A stretch of 64,000 nt of DNA. Origin: Deltaproteobacteria bacterium. GTDB lineage: Bacteria; Desulfobacterota; Deferrimicrobia; Deferrimicrobiales; Deferrimicrobiaceae. Where the stretch lies: NCBI GenBank assembly GCA_016218975.1, contig JACRCO010000029.1:43840-107839 (forward strand), read 5' to 3'. A program made the translations under genes and the position numbers. The notes under the pieces are model-generated. The model worked only from the letters and a program-made list of their open reading frames with translations, was not told the DNA's origin and did no database searches. Positions 9,106 through 17,484 of this stretch are shown here, in pieces. Position 1 is the first letter of the stretch; the number at the start of each line of letters is the position of its first letter.

Positions 9106-9300
9106 TTGACAGTATTCCCCTTCCAGCTCGGTGAAGTCACCAGCCTGTACCACAGGGTTCTCAAGACACGGCCGCAGGTTCCGGAAAGCGATTCCACGGA
9201 CCTGAAGGACGTCGTCACCATTTCGGCCGAGGCGAAGCGCCAGAAAATCCTCGAAGAAGCCCAGAGCGCGGTCCTCGCCCGCATCCGGAGCGGAGAGTAG
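9106..9300 (+). CDS. Small conserved hypothetical protein with DVVTISAEAK motif
   Basis: 64 residues, TTG start at 9106 with GGAGG (9093-9097) 8 bases upstream, which decides the start. The protein has a short polar N-terminus and a helical C-terminus beginning DVVTISAEAKRQKILEEAQ, a motif style found in small proteins near flagellar genes and resembling the opening of FlgM-like regions. It is too short for a firm family call. It lies immediately upstream of the sigma-28-like promoter of the motor operon. Confidence 0.6.
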   Translation: MTVFPFQLGEVTSLYHRVLKTRPQVPESDSTDLKDVVTISAEAKRQKILEEAQSAVLARIRSGE

Positions 9301-9374
9301 TTTCTTCCCTTTTCACTGCCCCGGAATTCCCGCGGCGACAGCATCCTTTCATCCGCCCGCAATAAAAAAACCGC

Positions 9375-9402
9375 TAAGGTTTTCGGCCCGTTCTGCCGAA
9401 AA
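9375..9402 (+). promoter_or_regulatory. Sigma-28 (FliA)-type promoter
   Basis: TAAGGTTT (9375-9382) and GCCGAAAA (9395-9402) differ by one base each from the flagellar consensus TAAAGTTT / GCCGATAA. The spacer is 12 bases, or 11 if the -35 is read one base later. It stands about 33 bases before the GTG of the REC-GAF-HD-GYP gene, placing the motor operon in the late flagellar class. Function is inferred from the match. Confidence 0.65.
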
Positions 9403-9434
9403 AGCAGGGGGGTGTACTCCGAAAAAGGGAACGG

Positions 9435-10934
9435 GTGAAATCGATGCTGGAAGCGGGAGGCAGGGGGAAGGTATTGATCGTCGACGACGATCCCGGGGTC
9501 AGGGATCTGCTTTCCCAGATCCTGTCCGGCGTCGGCGGCTACGAAACCGATATCGCGGTCGACGGCCTCGACGGGCTTGCCAAGGTTCGCAAAGGGTCGT
9601 ACGACGTGATCTTCACCGATCTCGCCATGCCGCGCCTGAACGGGATGGAATTCCTCAAAAAGGCCCGGGAGATCGTTCCCGCCACGCCCGTCGTCGTCAT
9701 CACCGGGGTCTCCTCGATGGAGGTCGCCGTTCACGCGATGCGACAGGGGGCGTGCGACTTCATCACCAAGCCGTTCAAGGTCGACAAGATCGTCGCCACC
9801 ACGGAACGCATCCTCGGAGAGCAGAAGCTTTCGGGGCGTCTTGCCTCGGCGCACGGCTCCGGAGAATCCCTCAAGGTCCTGAACGCGGAGCTCTTCAAGA
9901 GGCTGCAGGAGATCGTGGCCCTTCACAGGGTGAGCGCCGAAATCGACCGGTGCCACGAGAACAAGGAAATCTACTCCCAGGTCGCCGAGCTGGCGGCGAA
10001 ATTCCTCGCAGTGAGCGAGGTGTCGTTCGGCATCCTCGACGACGGCAAGCTCCGGGTGAAGTCCGGCATCGGAGTGTCCAGGGGAGACTATCCGATATCG
10101 GGAACGCTCTTCGAGCGCGTCGTGGAGGACAAGCAGTACCGCATCGGCGACGTGGGGGAGCCCGGCCCGTACAACGGCGGGGTCCTGCGCACGCAGTTCC
10201 TCGCGATTCCGCTGCTGGCGGGAAACAAGGTGTTCGGGATCCTAAGCATTTCGAACAAGGCAGACGGAACGGCGTTCGCCGAAGAGGAGATCTACCTCGC
10301 GATCGATTTCGTGAAAAAAGTCGCATCGAAGATCGAGAACAACGCCCTCTACCAGGTGTTCTTCAACAACCTCGTCGATTCGCTCAAGTCTCTCATCGCG
10401 ACGATCGAGGCCCGGGATTTCTACACGAAGGCGCACTCCGAGAGGGTCACGAAATATTCCGTCCGGATCGCGGAAGTGATGGGGATGGGAACCGAGGACA
10501 TCGATACGATCCGGTTCGGCGGTTATCTCCACGACATCGGGAAGATCGGCGTTCGGGATACGGTGCTCCTCAAGCCGGGCAGGCTGACGGAAGCCGAGTT
10601 CGAGGAGATCCGGCAGCACGCGGTCATAGGCGACGAGATCGTGAAGCCGATCAAATTCTTCGACCGGGAAAGGGTGCTGATCCGCCACCACCATGAGCAC
10701 TTCAACGGCAGCGGATATCCGGACGCCGCCTCGGGTGAGGAGATACCGACCGTCGCGAGAATCCTTGCCGCCGCGGATTCCTTCGACGCAATGACGTCCA
10801 ACCGGCCATACCGGACGGCGCGCACGCGTGACTTCGCGGTCGAGGAGCTCAAGCGATGCTCCGGCACGCAGTTCGACCCGGAAGTCGTGCGGGCGTTCCT
10901 CGCAACCTCGATCGGGAAGGAGATTCCCCAATGA
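9435..10934 (+). CDS. Response regulator with GAF and HD-GYP domains (probable c-di-GMP phosphodiesterase)
   Basis: 499 residues, GTG start (an ATG three codons later is possible). The receiver domain spans residues about 12-130 with acidic pocket VDDD and phospho-acceptor D62 in TDLAMP. A GAF-like domain covers about 165-300. The HD-GYP domain has HSERV, HDIGK (H366/D367), HHHEHFNGSGYPD (GYP at 427-429) and DSFDAMTSNRPYR. All metal ligands and the GYP signature are present, so hydrolysis of cyclic di-GMP to GMP is expected. It is the first gene of an operon with PilZ and motor genes, coupling second-messenger turnover to motility; its stop overlaps the next start. Confidence 0.92.
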   Translation: MKSMLEAGGRGKVLIVDDDPGVRDLLSQILSGVGGYETDIAVDGLDGLAKVRKGSYDVIFTDLAMPRLNGMEFLKKAREIVPATPVVVITGVSSMEVAVHAMRQGACDFITKPFKVDKIVATTERILGEQKLSGRLASAHGSGESLKVLNAELFKRLQEIVALHRVSAEIDRCHENKEIYSQVAELAAKFLAVSEVSFGILDDGKLRVKSGIGVSRGDYPISGTLFERVVEDKQYRIGDVGEPGPYNGGVLRTQFLAIPLLAGNKVFGILSISNKADGTAFAEEEIYLAIDFVKKVASKIENNALYQVFFNNLVDSLKSLIATIEARDFYTKAHSERVTKYSVRIAEVMGMGTEDIDTIRFGGYLHDIGKIGVRDTVLLKPGRLTEAEFEEIRQHAVIGDEIVKPIKFFDRERVLIRHHHEHFNGSGYPDAASGEEIPTVARILAAADSFDAMTSNRPYRTARTRDFAVEELKRCSGTQFDPEVVRAFLATSIGKEIPQ

Positions 10935-11674
10935 GCCTTAGTTCGGGTGAAAAGGTCTTCTACAAAACGCTTCCCGAGGTCGTCCAGCACCAGGCGACGG
11001 TGGTTTCCGCCGACGGCGAAACCATAACGCTCGGAGTGGACGCGCGACAGGGGCTATCGGCGGGCCAGCGCCTGGTGATCTCCTCAGGGGAGCGCCAATA
11101 CTTCGGGGAGGTGACGACCTTGGGCGACGACACCGTAACGCTGCGGCAGACCTGGTCGAACAGCCGCGAGTACTTCCGCGTGGACGACGTGGTTCCCTTC
11201 GTTGCCCGGAAGCTCTCGGGGGACGAACCCCTTGGCGCTTCGCGTTCCTTTCCGTTTTCCGCCGCCGGCCCGCTCGAGCCGGATCCGCCGGGCCCGGACG
11301 TGAATCCGCGCGTGTGGCAGGCGCTCGCCAACATCCAGTCGATGCTCGCGATGATACTCGAACGGCTCGACATGCGAACCGAGGGGTTCCTGGAGGCGGA
11401 AAAGAAGCGCGTGAACATAAGCGCGACGGGAATCCGGTTCCAGACGAAGGATCGATTCGAAATCGGGGACGAGCTGGAGATAAAGATGCTGCTTCCCTCC
11501 CGTCCGCCGGTCGGCCTGCTCCTATACGGCAGCATCGTGAGGCTCGAGGATGCCGGGAACGGGGAGAAGGACATCGCGATGCAATTCGGCGACATGAGCG
11601 ACGAACTTCGGGACGAGATCATCCAGTACGCCCTCGTGCGCCAGAGGGACATCATCCGAAAGGCGCGGGATTAG
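10931..11674 (+). CDS. PilZ-domain protein, flagellar brake-like (YcgR type)
   Basis: 247 residues from the ATG at 10931, which overlaps the preceding TGA (ATGA) and so fixes the start. The N-terminal half resembles the YcgR/PilZN beta domain (ATVVSADGETITLGV, FGEVTTLGDDTVTL, REYFRVDD). The second part carries INISATGIRFQT-like residues (VNISATGIRFQTKDRF) and LLYGSIVRLEDAG, typical of PilZ c-di-GMP-binding barrels. Partnered with HD-GYP upstream and MotAB downstream, it probably reads c-di-GMP and adjusts the motor. Confidence 0.82.
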   Translation: MSLSSGEKVFYKTLPEVVQHQATVVSADGETITLGVDARQGLSAGQRLVISSGERQYFGEVTTLGDDTVTLRQTWSNSREYFRVDDVVPFVARKLSGDEPLGASRSFPFSAAGPLEPDPPGPDVNPRVWQALANIQSMLAMILERLDMRTEGFLEAEKKRVNISATGIRFQTKDRFEIGDELEIKMLLPSRPPVGLLLYGSIVRLEDAGNGEKDIAMQFGDMSDELRDEIIQYALVRQRDIIRKARD

Positions 11675-11681
11675 GGTATAC

Positions 11682-12434
11682 GTGGACCGGTCGAGCGTCA
11701 TAGGAATCCTCCTCGGCGTCGCCGCGATCGTCGGGGGAAACCTCATCGAAGGAGGGGCCCCCGGTTCGATCGTCGAGGGGACGGCCGCCGCAATCGTCCT
11801 GGGCGGGACGGCGGGCGCCACCCTCCTCAGCTTCCCGCTGTCCGACGTGCGACGGGCCGTCGCATCGCTGCGGATTGTCTTCCGTTCCGCTCCATCCGAC
11901 GATCCGGACGCGTTGATACGGCGGATCGTCGCTTTCTCCGAAATCGGGAGGAGGCAGGGACTCATGACGCTCGAGAAGGAAGTGCAAACCGTACAGGACG
12001 ACTTCTTCCGGCGTGCTCTCCGTCTTTCGATCGACGGGATGAGTCCGAAAATGCTCCGGGAGACGATGGAGCGCGAGAACGCCACGTACGAGGGCGAAAT
12101 GCGGCGCGTCGCGAAGGTTTATGAGACAGCAGGCGGATTTGCACCGACCATCGGGATACTTGGGGCCGTCCTTGGGCTCATCCACGTCATGGAGAACCTG
12201 TCCGACCCGTCGAAGCTCGGCGCCGGCATAGCCGTAGCCTTCGTGGCGACGATCTACGGCGTGGGCTCCGCGAACCTCATCCTGCTTCCGCTGTCGAAGA
12301 AGCTCAACCACCGGATCAACGACGAGCTGTGGCTTCGGGAAATGATCCTCGAAGGGGTATCCGGCATCCAGTCGGGAGTGAACCCTTATTATCTCGGCGA
12401 GAAGCTCAAGGCCTTCACGAAGGGGCGGAAGTGA
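11682..12434 (+). CDS. motA: Flagellar motor stator protein MotA (first copy)
   Basis: 250 residues, GTG start. Membrane segments near the N-terminus (VIGILLGVAAIVGG, GTAAAIVLGGTAGATLLS) and a pair around residues 150-210 (GGFAPTIGILGAVLGLIHVM and IAVAFVATIYGVGSANLILL) are separated by a charged cytoplasmic loop, as in the MotA/ExbB/TolQ family. The conserved APTIGILGAVLGLI motif is present. MotA forms the proton or sodium channel with MotB, whose gene overlaps the stop by one base. Confidence 0.9.
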   Translation: MDRSSVIGILLGVAAIVGGNLIEGGAPGSIVEGTAAAIVLGGTAGATLLSFPLSDVRRAVASLRIVFRSAPSDDPDALIRRIVAFSEIGRRQGLMTLEKEVQTVQDDFFRRALRLSIDGMSPKMLRETMERENATYEGEMRRVAKVYETAGGFAPTIGILGAVLGLIHVMENLSDPSKLGAGIAVAFVATIYGVGSANLILLPLSKKLNHRINDELWLREMILEGVSGIQSGVNPYYLGEKLKAFTKGRK

Positions 12435-13126
12435 TGCGGCGATACCCGGAGGAAGATCGGGACAACGTGGACCGGTGGGTCGTTTCCTACGCGGACTTCA
12501 TCACCCTGCTGTTCGCCTTTTTTACGGTGATGTACGGGATCAGCCGTGTGGATTCCGCCAAGCTGCGTGAATTCGCCGGGTCGGCCCGCGCGGCCTTCGG
12601 TCCTGCTTCATCGGCGGGGGGAAAACCGGTCATCGAAGGGATCGTGCCGGTTCCCCGGGAGGCGATCGAGATGCAGAAGGAGGCGGCCCGGATCGTCGAG
12701 GCCGCCGGGATGCAGGGCTCCTTGTCCGTCCGGCGGGAAGGGCGCGGCATCGTCCTTTCGATGGGAGAAAACGTTCTCTTCGACCCCGGGCGGTCGTCCG
12801 TAAAAACGTCATCCGGCGCCGCGCTCTCGGCAGTGGCCGCCGTCCTGGAAAAGTGGCGGGGGGACGCGGCCGTGGAGGGCCACACCGACAGCCTCCCGGT
12901 GGGAGGCTCCGTGTACGCTTCGAACTGGGAGCTTTCCACGGCGAGGGCGACGAACGTCCTCGCACGACTTATAGAAGATCACGGAATACCGGCGGCCCGG
13001 CTGTCGGCGGCGGGGTATGCGGAATTCCGCCCGGTGGTATCGAACGCCACGCCCGAGGGGCGCGCGCGGAACCGGCGGGTCGACGTTGTGCTGTTGCTCG
13101 GGAACGGCGCCGGGGGAAACCGGTGA
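12434..13126 (+). CDS. motB: Flagellar motor protein MotB (first copy)
   Basis: 230 residues from the ATG that overlaps the motA stop. One N-terminal membrane helix with the ion-binding Asp in SYADFITLLFAFFTVMYGIS is followed by a linker and a C-terminal OmpA-like peptidoglycan-binding domain (AVEGHTDSLPVGGSVYASNW, ELSTARATNV, LSAAGYAEFRP, NRRVDVVLL). It anchors the stator to the cell wall and couples ion flow to rotation. Confidence 0.9.
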   Translation: MRRYPEEDRDNVDRWVVSYADFITLLFAFFTVMYGISRVDSAKLREFAGSARAAFGPASSAGGKPVIEGIVPVPREAIEMQKEAARIVEAAGMQGSLSVRREGRGIVLSMGENVLFDPGRSSVKTSSGAALSAVAAVLEKWRGDAAVEGHTDSLPVGGSVYASNWELSTARATNVLARLIEDHGIPAARLSAAGYAEFRPVVSNATPEGRARNRRVDVVLLLGNGAGGNR

Positions 13127-13157
13127 GGGAGACGGCCTGCACAGGGAGGATGGGTCC

Positions 13158-14015
13158 GTGCTGAACATTATCGGCGTGGTTGTGGTCCTGGGCGCCGTCA
13201 TCGGCGGCTTCCTGATGGAGCACGGGAACCTCGGCGTTCTTTTCCAGCCCGCCGAATTCGTTATCATCTTCGGGGCGTCGGCGGGCTCGTTCCTGATCTC
13301 CTCGCCGGGGAAGGTCGCAGGCCAGGTGGTCCGGAACATCGGGTCGGTTTTCAGCGGCAAGAGCCACGGCAAGACGTACTTCATCGAGCTTCTGAGCATG
13401 ATGTTCATGGTTTTTTCCAAGATCCGGAAGGAAGGGCTGATCGCCATCGAAACGGACATCGAGGCGCCGCAGGATAGCCCGCTGTTCGGCAAGTTTCCGG
13501 GGATTGTCAAGGACAAGCGCATCCTTAATTTCATCTGCGACAACCTCAAGGTGATCGTCACGACGAGCATCCCTCCCCACGAGCTCGACAGCCTGCTGGA
13601 GCTCGAGATCGAAACGGGCTTCCACGACTCCATGATCCCTTCCCACAGCGTAGGCAAGATCGCCGACGCTCTGCCGGGGCTCGGGATCGTCGCGGCGGTG
13701 CTCGGCGTCGTCCTCACCATGGGGAAGATCGATCAGCCCCCCTCCGTGCTCGGGCACAGCATCGGGGCCGCCCTCGTCGGGACGTTCCTCGGCGTGCTCG
13801 CCTGTTACGGCTTCGTCGGTCCGATGGCTGCGAACCTGGAGCACAAGGCGAAGGAAAACGAGGTCTTTTTCCAAGTCGTAAAGGTCGCCCTCGTCGCGTT
13901 CGTGGGCGGCTCGGCGCCGCAGATGGCGGTGGAATTCGGCCGGCGTGCGATACCCGGGGACGACAAGCCCACCTTCGGCGAGCTCGAAAAAGCGATCCGG
14001 TCGGTGCCGAAGTGA
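13158..14015 (+). CDS. motA: Flagellar motor stator protein MotA (second copy)
   Basis: 285 residues from the GTG at 13158, preceded by GGGAGGA 7 bases upstream. It is the longer, proteobacterial-type MotA: LNIIGVVVVLGAVIGGFLME, EFVIIFGASAGSFLIS, DALPGLGIVAAVLGVVLTMG and IGAALVGTFLGVLACYGFVGP supply the four membrane helices and the conserved channel region. A large cytoplasmic loop lies between helices 2 and 3. It overlaps the following motB by 4 bases. Confidence 0.92.
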   Translation: MLNIIGVVVVLGAVIGGFLMEHGNLGVLFQPAEFVIIFGASAGSFLISSPGKVAGQVVRNIGSVFSGKSHGKTYFIELLSMMFMVFSKIRKEGLIAIETDIEAPQDSPLFGKFPGIVKDKRILNFICDNLKVIVTTSIPPHELDSLLELEIETGFHDSMIPSHSVGKIADALPGLGIVAAVLGVVLTMGKIDQPPSVLGHSIGAALVGTFLGVLACYGFVGPMAANLEHKAKENEVFFQVVKVALVAFVGGSAPQMAVEFGRRAIPGDDKPTFGELEKAIRSVPK

Positions 14016-14791
14016 GCGCGAAGAGCAAGATCATCATCAAGACCGTCAAGAAGCGGTCCCGGGGAGATGGCGGACACGGGGGAAGCTGGAAGGTCGCCTA
14101 CGCCGATTTCGTGACGGCGATGATGGCGTTCTTCCTCCTTTTGTGGCTGATCACGATGGCGGCGCCCGAAAAGCGGGCGCGTGTCGCAACCTACTTCAAG
14201 CACTTCAGCCTGTTCGAGAAGAGCGGAATCTCGTTCATGGAAAAGAATGCCGCTATCCTGAAGGAAACCGGCGGCGAGATCTCGGTGCCGAATGATCCTT
14301 ACGGCCCCGGGGGGAAGAAAAAGGTGACGCGGGAGCAACTGGGCGACAAGCTTCGCAGGGATACGGAAGAGCGGCTCGCCGGCGTGAAGAACCACGTCAT
14401 GGTGGAGGTGTTCGAGGGCGGGGTGCGGATCCAGCTCGTCGACATGGCGGGGGGGCAGATCTTCGATCGCGGCAGTTCCGCGCCCACTCCGGTCGCCCGG
14501 CAGATCTTCAAGGTCATCGCCGAAAGCATCCAGGAAGTGCCGAACAAGATATTCATCGAAGGGCACACCGACGCGAGCAGCTACGCGTCGAACCGGTTCA
14601 CGAACTGGGAGCTTTCGACCGAGCGGGCCTCCGCTGCCCGTAAGGAGCTCGAAGCGAACGGGCTGGATCCCGACCGGCTTGCGCGGGTTTCCGGTTATGC
14701 GGCGACGGAGCCGCTGATCAGGGAGGATCCGAACGATCCGCGGAACCGGCGAATCAGCATCATCCTGCGCTTCGACGCCCCCCCCAGGTAA
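14012..14791 (+). CDS. motB: Flagellar motor protein MotB (second copy)
   Basis: 259 residues, GTG start overlapping the motA stop. The basic N-terminus (SKIIIKTVKKRSR) precedes the membrane helix with the ion-binding Asp in VAYADFVTAMMAFFLLLWL. The C-terminal OmpA-like domain includes IFIEGHTDASSYASNRFTNW, ELSTERASAARKELE, SGYAATEPL and PRNRRISIIL. The arrangement is that of proton-type MotB in proteobacteria. Having two MotAB sets in one operon suggests alternative stators. Confidence 0.92.
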   Translation: MSAKSKIIIKTVKKRSRGDGGHGGSWKVAYADFVTAMMAFFLLLWLITMAAPEKRARVATYFKHFSLFEKSGISFMEKNAAILKETGGEISVPNDPYGPGGKKKVTREQLGDKLRRDTEERLAGVKNHVMVEVFEGGVRIQLVDMAGGQIFDRGSSAPTPVARQIFKVIAESIQEVPNKIFIEGHTDASSYASNRFTNWELSTERASAARKELEANGLDPDRLARVSGYAATEPLIREDPNDPRNRRISIILRFDAPPR

Positions 14792-14809
14792 GCCGCGCGA
14801 AGCACACGC

Positions 14810-14846
14810 TAGCCCGCAGTAGAAGTTTGGTGAGAAATGCGGGCTA
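14810..14846 (+). repeat. Hairpin after motB (TAGCCCGCA / TGCGGGCTA)
   Basis: Nine bases TAGCCCGCA (14810-14818) pair exactly with TGCGGGCTA (14838-14846) across a 19-base loop, 19 bases after the motB stop. No T-tract follows, so it may be a stabilising or Rho-associated 3' structure, or the border of the repeat region. The same 9-mer recurs at 9002-9010 and, inverted, at 15537-15545. Confidence 0.55.
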
Positions 14847-15202
14847 TGCCCGGCCGGCTCGCGCCCCGGCATCCCTGCCCGAATTACGGTTGTCCGTCAT
14901 CGTGACGCCCGCAGGCGCTACGCCTCGGGGGGGCCGTGCGCACTCGTCGCCTGCGGCTCCCCTGCCCAATGCAGCACGTGCCCAGCGGTTATCTCCCAGT
15001 TGTCTTCCGCCCTGATCGATATGCAAAGCAGGTTTATCAATTCGCTTGGTACGCCTGATACAGTCGGTTCCGCCGCGGCTCCTCGTTGCTCCGCCCCCCC
15101 ACTCGGCGTTACGCACCATCCGGGCTGTCTTCCATCAAGCGCGCAGGTTTGTATGCAGGGTCGTCAGCCATCGCGGTGCGATCCGCGGGCGAGCCGCCGA
15201 TA

Positions 15203-15525
15203 CGGGGTGCCTCTCGCGGGGGCCTACAGCGACGAAGCGGTAGCCAGGGAGGGCGGGCCGCTCCTGCGCATCCATGCGCTCGCGGCACGCTGCCGTCCAT
15301 GGCAGCGAGCGAGGAGCAGTAAGAGCCGCAGCCGGACATGGAGCGAGAACCCAACGAGTTGTATACATGCAAAGGGTTCGAGCTCCGAGGCAAGCGCCGA
15401 GCGGATAGCGAGGTTGAGGCGCCATGGATGGCGCCGAAAGCTTGCCGAGGCGGACCGCTTCGGACCGGACACGATGTCCGGGCAGAAGCGGGCCGGGCAA
15501 GGCGTCCCCCGCGAGGGGCACCCCG
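15203..15525 (-). repeat. Dispersed MITE-like repeat, copy A
   Basis: Bounded by CGGGGTGCCTCTCGCGGGGG (15203-15222) and the inverted CCCCCGCGAGGGGCACCCCG (15506-15525), one mismatch between the arms. It contains a 53-bp core at 15256-15308 found inverted at 36640-36692 (copy C) and 30092-30144 (core only). Sequence outside the TIRs is also similar to copy C (GGGCTACGCACGCCTCAC). No coding capacity. Likely a non-autonomous mobile or structured intergenic repeat. Confidence 0.75.
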
Positions 15526-15594
15526 TGAGGCGTGCGTAGCCCGCAAGATGTATCCCTCTACGGCAGGGTGCTTGGGACGTAGGAAGCGCGGTAC

Positions 15595-16758
15595 TCAGAC
15601 CAGGCTCTTCGCCTTGCAGTTGAGCGTCTCGATGGACGTGATCAGCTCCTTCTGGGCGGCGACCACGTCATGCATCGTGGTGCCCGAATCCTTGATCTCG
15701 GAAGTGATCTGCTGGATGATTACGCCGATCTCCCGTGTCGAATGGTGCGTCTGCTCGGCGAGTTTCTTCACCTCCGAGGCCACGACGCCGAACCCGCGCC
15801 CGGCCTCGCCCGCCCTCGCCGCTTCAATGGCCGCGTTGAGGGACAGCAGGTTCGTCCGGTCGGCGATGTCTCCGATCGTCGCGGTGATCCCCGCGATCTT
15901 CTTGGAGGATTCCATAAGCTCCTTGTTGACCTCGCCCATCCTGCCCGCTTTTTCCCTTCCGTTGGTCGCCTGGCCGATCGCGTTCTGTATCAGGTCGTAT
16001 ATCTCCTCCTGGTGGACTTTCAGCTCCGCCACCGTCTGCAGGTTCTGGATCGCGTAGGAAGCGATGTCCCGCAGCAGTTTCACGAGACCGATGTCGTCCT
16101 CGGTCACGCGCATTTTCTTAAGCTTCTTGTCGATGGCGAAAATTCCGACGGGCTTTTCACGTCCCAGCAGCGCTCCGACTATGCAGGACTGCGACCGGAA
16201 AGCCTTGATCTCCGACCAAGGCTTCTTGATGTAGTACTTGGGAGGGACTTCCTTGGGAGCTTCCTTCGTTCCCAGGTCGAGAATGATGACGGCGCTGTCG
16301 GCATAGGACCAGTAGAGGGCCCCCGCGTCGGGGTGGATCGGGACCTTGATGCTTTCGATAGGCTCGCCCAGGTTGCCGCGCGTCTCGACGCACCGCAGCC
16401 ACTCTCCCGATTCGTCGGCGATTAGGATGTTCACCCTGTCGAACTCGAATACGTTGGCGCAGGCGTCCGCAACGAACTTGTATATCTCGTCGAGGCTCTT
16501 GAGCGATGTCAGCCTTTTCGCGAGCTTGTGAAGCTCCTCGATGTGCTTTCGCAGGGCAACAGCGCGCTGCCCCTCCAGTACGATATTTTTCGCTTGTTTG
16601 GCCAGGTCCGCATCTTTCTCCTGCAGCTTCTGGTTGAGGTGCCCGATATCGTCGTCGCGGGCGTTCAATTCCCCCTTAAGGGCTGTCACTTCCCCTTCGA
16701 GCGCCGCAACCCGTTCCGCCCCCTGGTCCGCCGGTTTGCTGTTTTTACGGAAAAACAT
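15595..16758 (-). CDS. Soluble methyl-accepting chemotaxis-type receptor with GAF domain
   Basis: 387 residues, no membrane segment. The N-terminal coiled coil (residues about 15-75) precedes a GAF-like sensor (about 85-245: [53 protein letters not shown]). The C-terminal signalling hairpin includes [20 protein letters not shown] followed by [20 protein letters not shown], the diagnostic receptor tip that docks CheA/CheW. The signalling bundle is short. A sigma-28-type promoter lies directly upstream, in line with co-expression with flagella. Ligand unknown. Confidence 0.88.
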   Translation of the reverse strand: MFFRKNSKPADQGAERVAALEGEVTALKGELNARDDDIGHLNQKLQEKDADLAKQAKNIVLEGQRAVALRKHIEELHKLAKRLTSLKSLDEIYKFVADACANVFEFDRVNILIADESGEWLRCVETRGNLGEPIESIKVPIHPDAGALYWSYADSAVIILDLGTKEAPKEVPPKYYIKKPWSEIKAFRSQSCIVGALLGREKPVGIFAIDKKLKKMRVTEDDIGLVKLLRDIASYAIQNLQTVAELKVHQEEIYDLIQNAIGQATNGREKAGRMGEVNKELMESSKKIAGITATIGDIADRTNLLSLNAAIEAARAGEAGRGFGVVASEVKKLAEQTHHSTREIGVIIQQITSEIKDSGTTMHDVVAAQKELITSIETLNCKAKSLV

Positions 16759-16795
16759 CGGTATCCCACCCCCCTGACGGGATTTTCATACTCTC

Positions 16796-16821
16796 TTATC
16801 GGCTATAACGAAAAAATATTA
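16796..16821 (-). promoter_or_regulatory. Sigma-28 (FliA)-type promoter of the chemoreceptor gene
   Basis: On the minus strand an exact GCCGATAA (plus 16796-16803) lies 10 bases downstream of TAATATTT (plus 16814-16821), six of eight matching TAAAGTTT. The -10 element is a full consensus match and stands about 38 bases before the ATG at 16758. Confidence 0.65.
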
Positions 16822-16937
16822 AGTTTGTCCATGTTATTAGGGAGATGGGAATATAAGAGAGAATGTGTTTTATATGTCTGAACCGGCATGGAGGGAAGGT
16901 GGATTCCCGGAGAAAGGAGCGCAACGGGTAAAATCCG

Positions 16938-17468
16938 ATGCCGAAACAAGTGCCGATATTGATCAGCGCCTGCCTGCTCGGGGAAAGGGTACGCTACGAC
17001 GGCAGGCACAAGCTGGACCCGTTTCTGCTTGAAAAACTAAAAAAGATCGCCCGGTGGGTTCCTGTCTGCCCGGAAGTCGGGTGCGGGCTATCCGTTCCCA
17101 GGGAGCCCATGAATCTCAAGGGGGATCCGGCAACCCCGCGGCTCGCCGGCGTGAAAACCGGAACTGACTACACGGAACGAATGTCGGAATGGTTGAAGGT
17201 GCGCCTGCTGGAGATGGAACCTCTCGGTCTCTGCGGTTACGTGTGCAAGAAAAATTCTCCGAGTTGTTCGGGTATGGGACGGATCGACGTGTTCGACGAT
17301 GCGGGGAATGCGACGGGAGCGGGCACGGGCATTTTCACGAAGGCGTTCATGGAACGTTTCCCGCGCGTGCCCGTGGAGGAGGAGGGCCGGCTTCGCGACC
17401 CGCAAGCGATGGAAGCGTTCCTTTACAAGGTTGTCGCCCTTCGGAGGGATCGCGGCGCGGGGGGTTGA
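16938..17468 (+). CDS. DUF523 family protein
   Basis: 176 residues, ATG 17 bases after a GGAGAAAGG region. Family features: ILISACLLGERVRYDGRHK at the N-terminus, PVCPEVGCGLSVPREPMNL, CGYVCKKNSPSCSGMGRIDV and GIFTKAFMERFPRVPVEEEG. Conserved cysteines (residues about 13, 44, 48 and the CGYVCKKNSPSC group) suggest metal or cluster binding, but the biochemical role of DUF523 proteins is not established to my knowledge. It is transcribed divergently from the chemoreceptor and convergently with the beta-barrel gene. Confidence 0.87.
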   Translation: MPKQVPILISACLLGERVRYDGRHKLDPFLLEKLKKIARWVPVCPEVGCGLSVPREPMNLKGDPATPRLAGVKTGTDYTERMSEWLKVRLLEMEPLGLCGYVCKKNSPSCSGMGRIDVFDDAGNATGAGTGIFTKAFMERFPRVPVEEEGRLRDPQAMEAFLYKVVALRRDRGAGG

Positions 17469-17484
17469 ATCCCTCCGTGCAACT

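Larger units (their letters stand above)
14792..15594. other. Repeat-rich, non-coding spacer
   Basis: About 800 bases without a credible gene; open frames here are low-complexity reading of GC-rich repeats. It contains a 9-bp hairpin (14810-14846), the dispersed repeat copy A (15203-15525), and local palindromes such as GGCGCCATGGATGGCGCC near 15419-15436 and CCGGACACGATGTCCGG near 15464-15482. The whole stretch 14838-15545 is bounded by TGCGGGCTA and its reverse complement TAGCCCGCA. Confidence 0.65.

Noticed and set aside
15370..15385. GGGTTCGAGCTCC resembling a tRNA T-loop
   Set aside because: The flanking bases do not form the T-stem, and no acceptor, D or anticodon arms could be found around it.
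15000..15540. Several overlapping open frames in the repeat region (both strands)
   Set aside because: They reappear in each repeat copy in different frames with low-complexity, Arg/Pro/Ala-rich products; repeat-derived, not genes.
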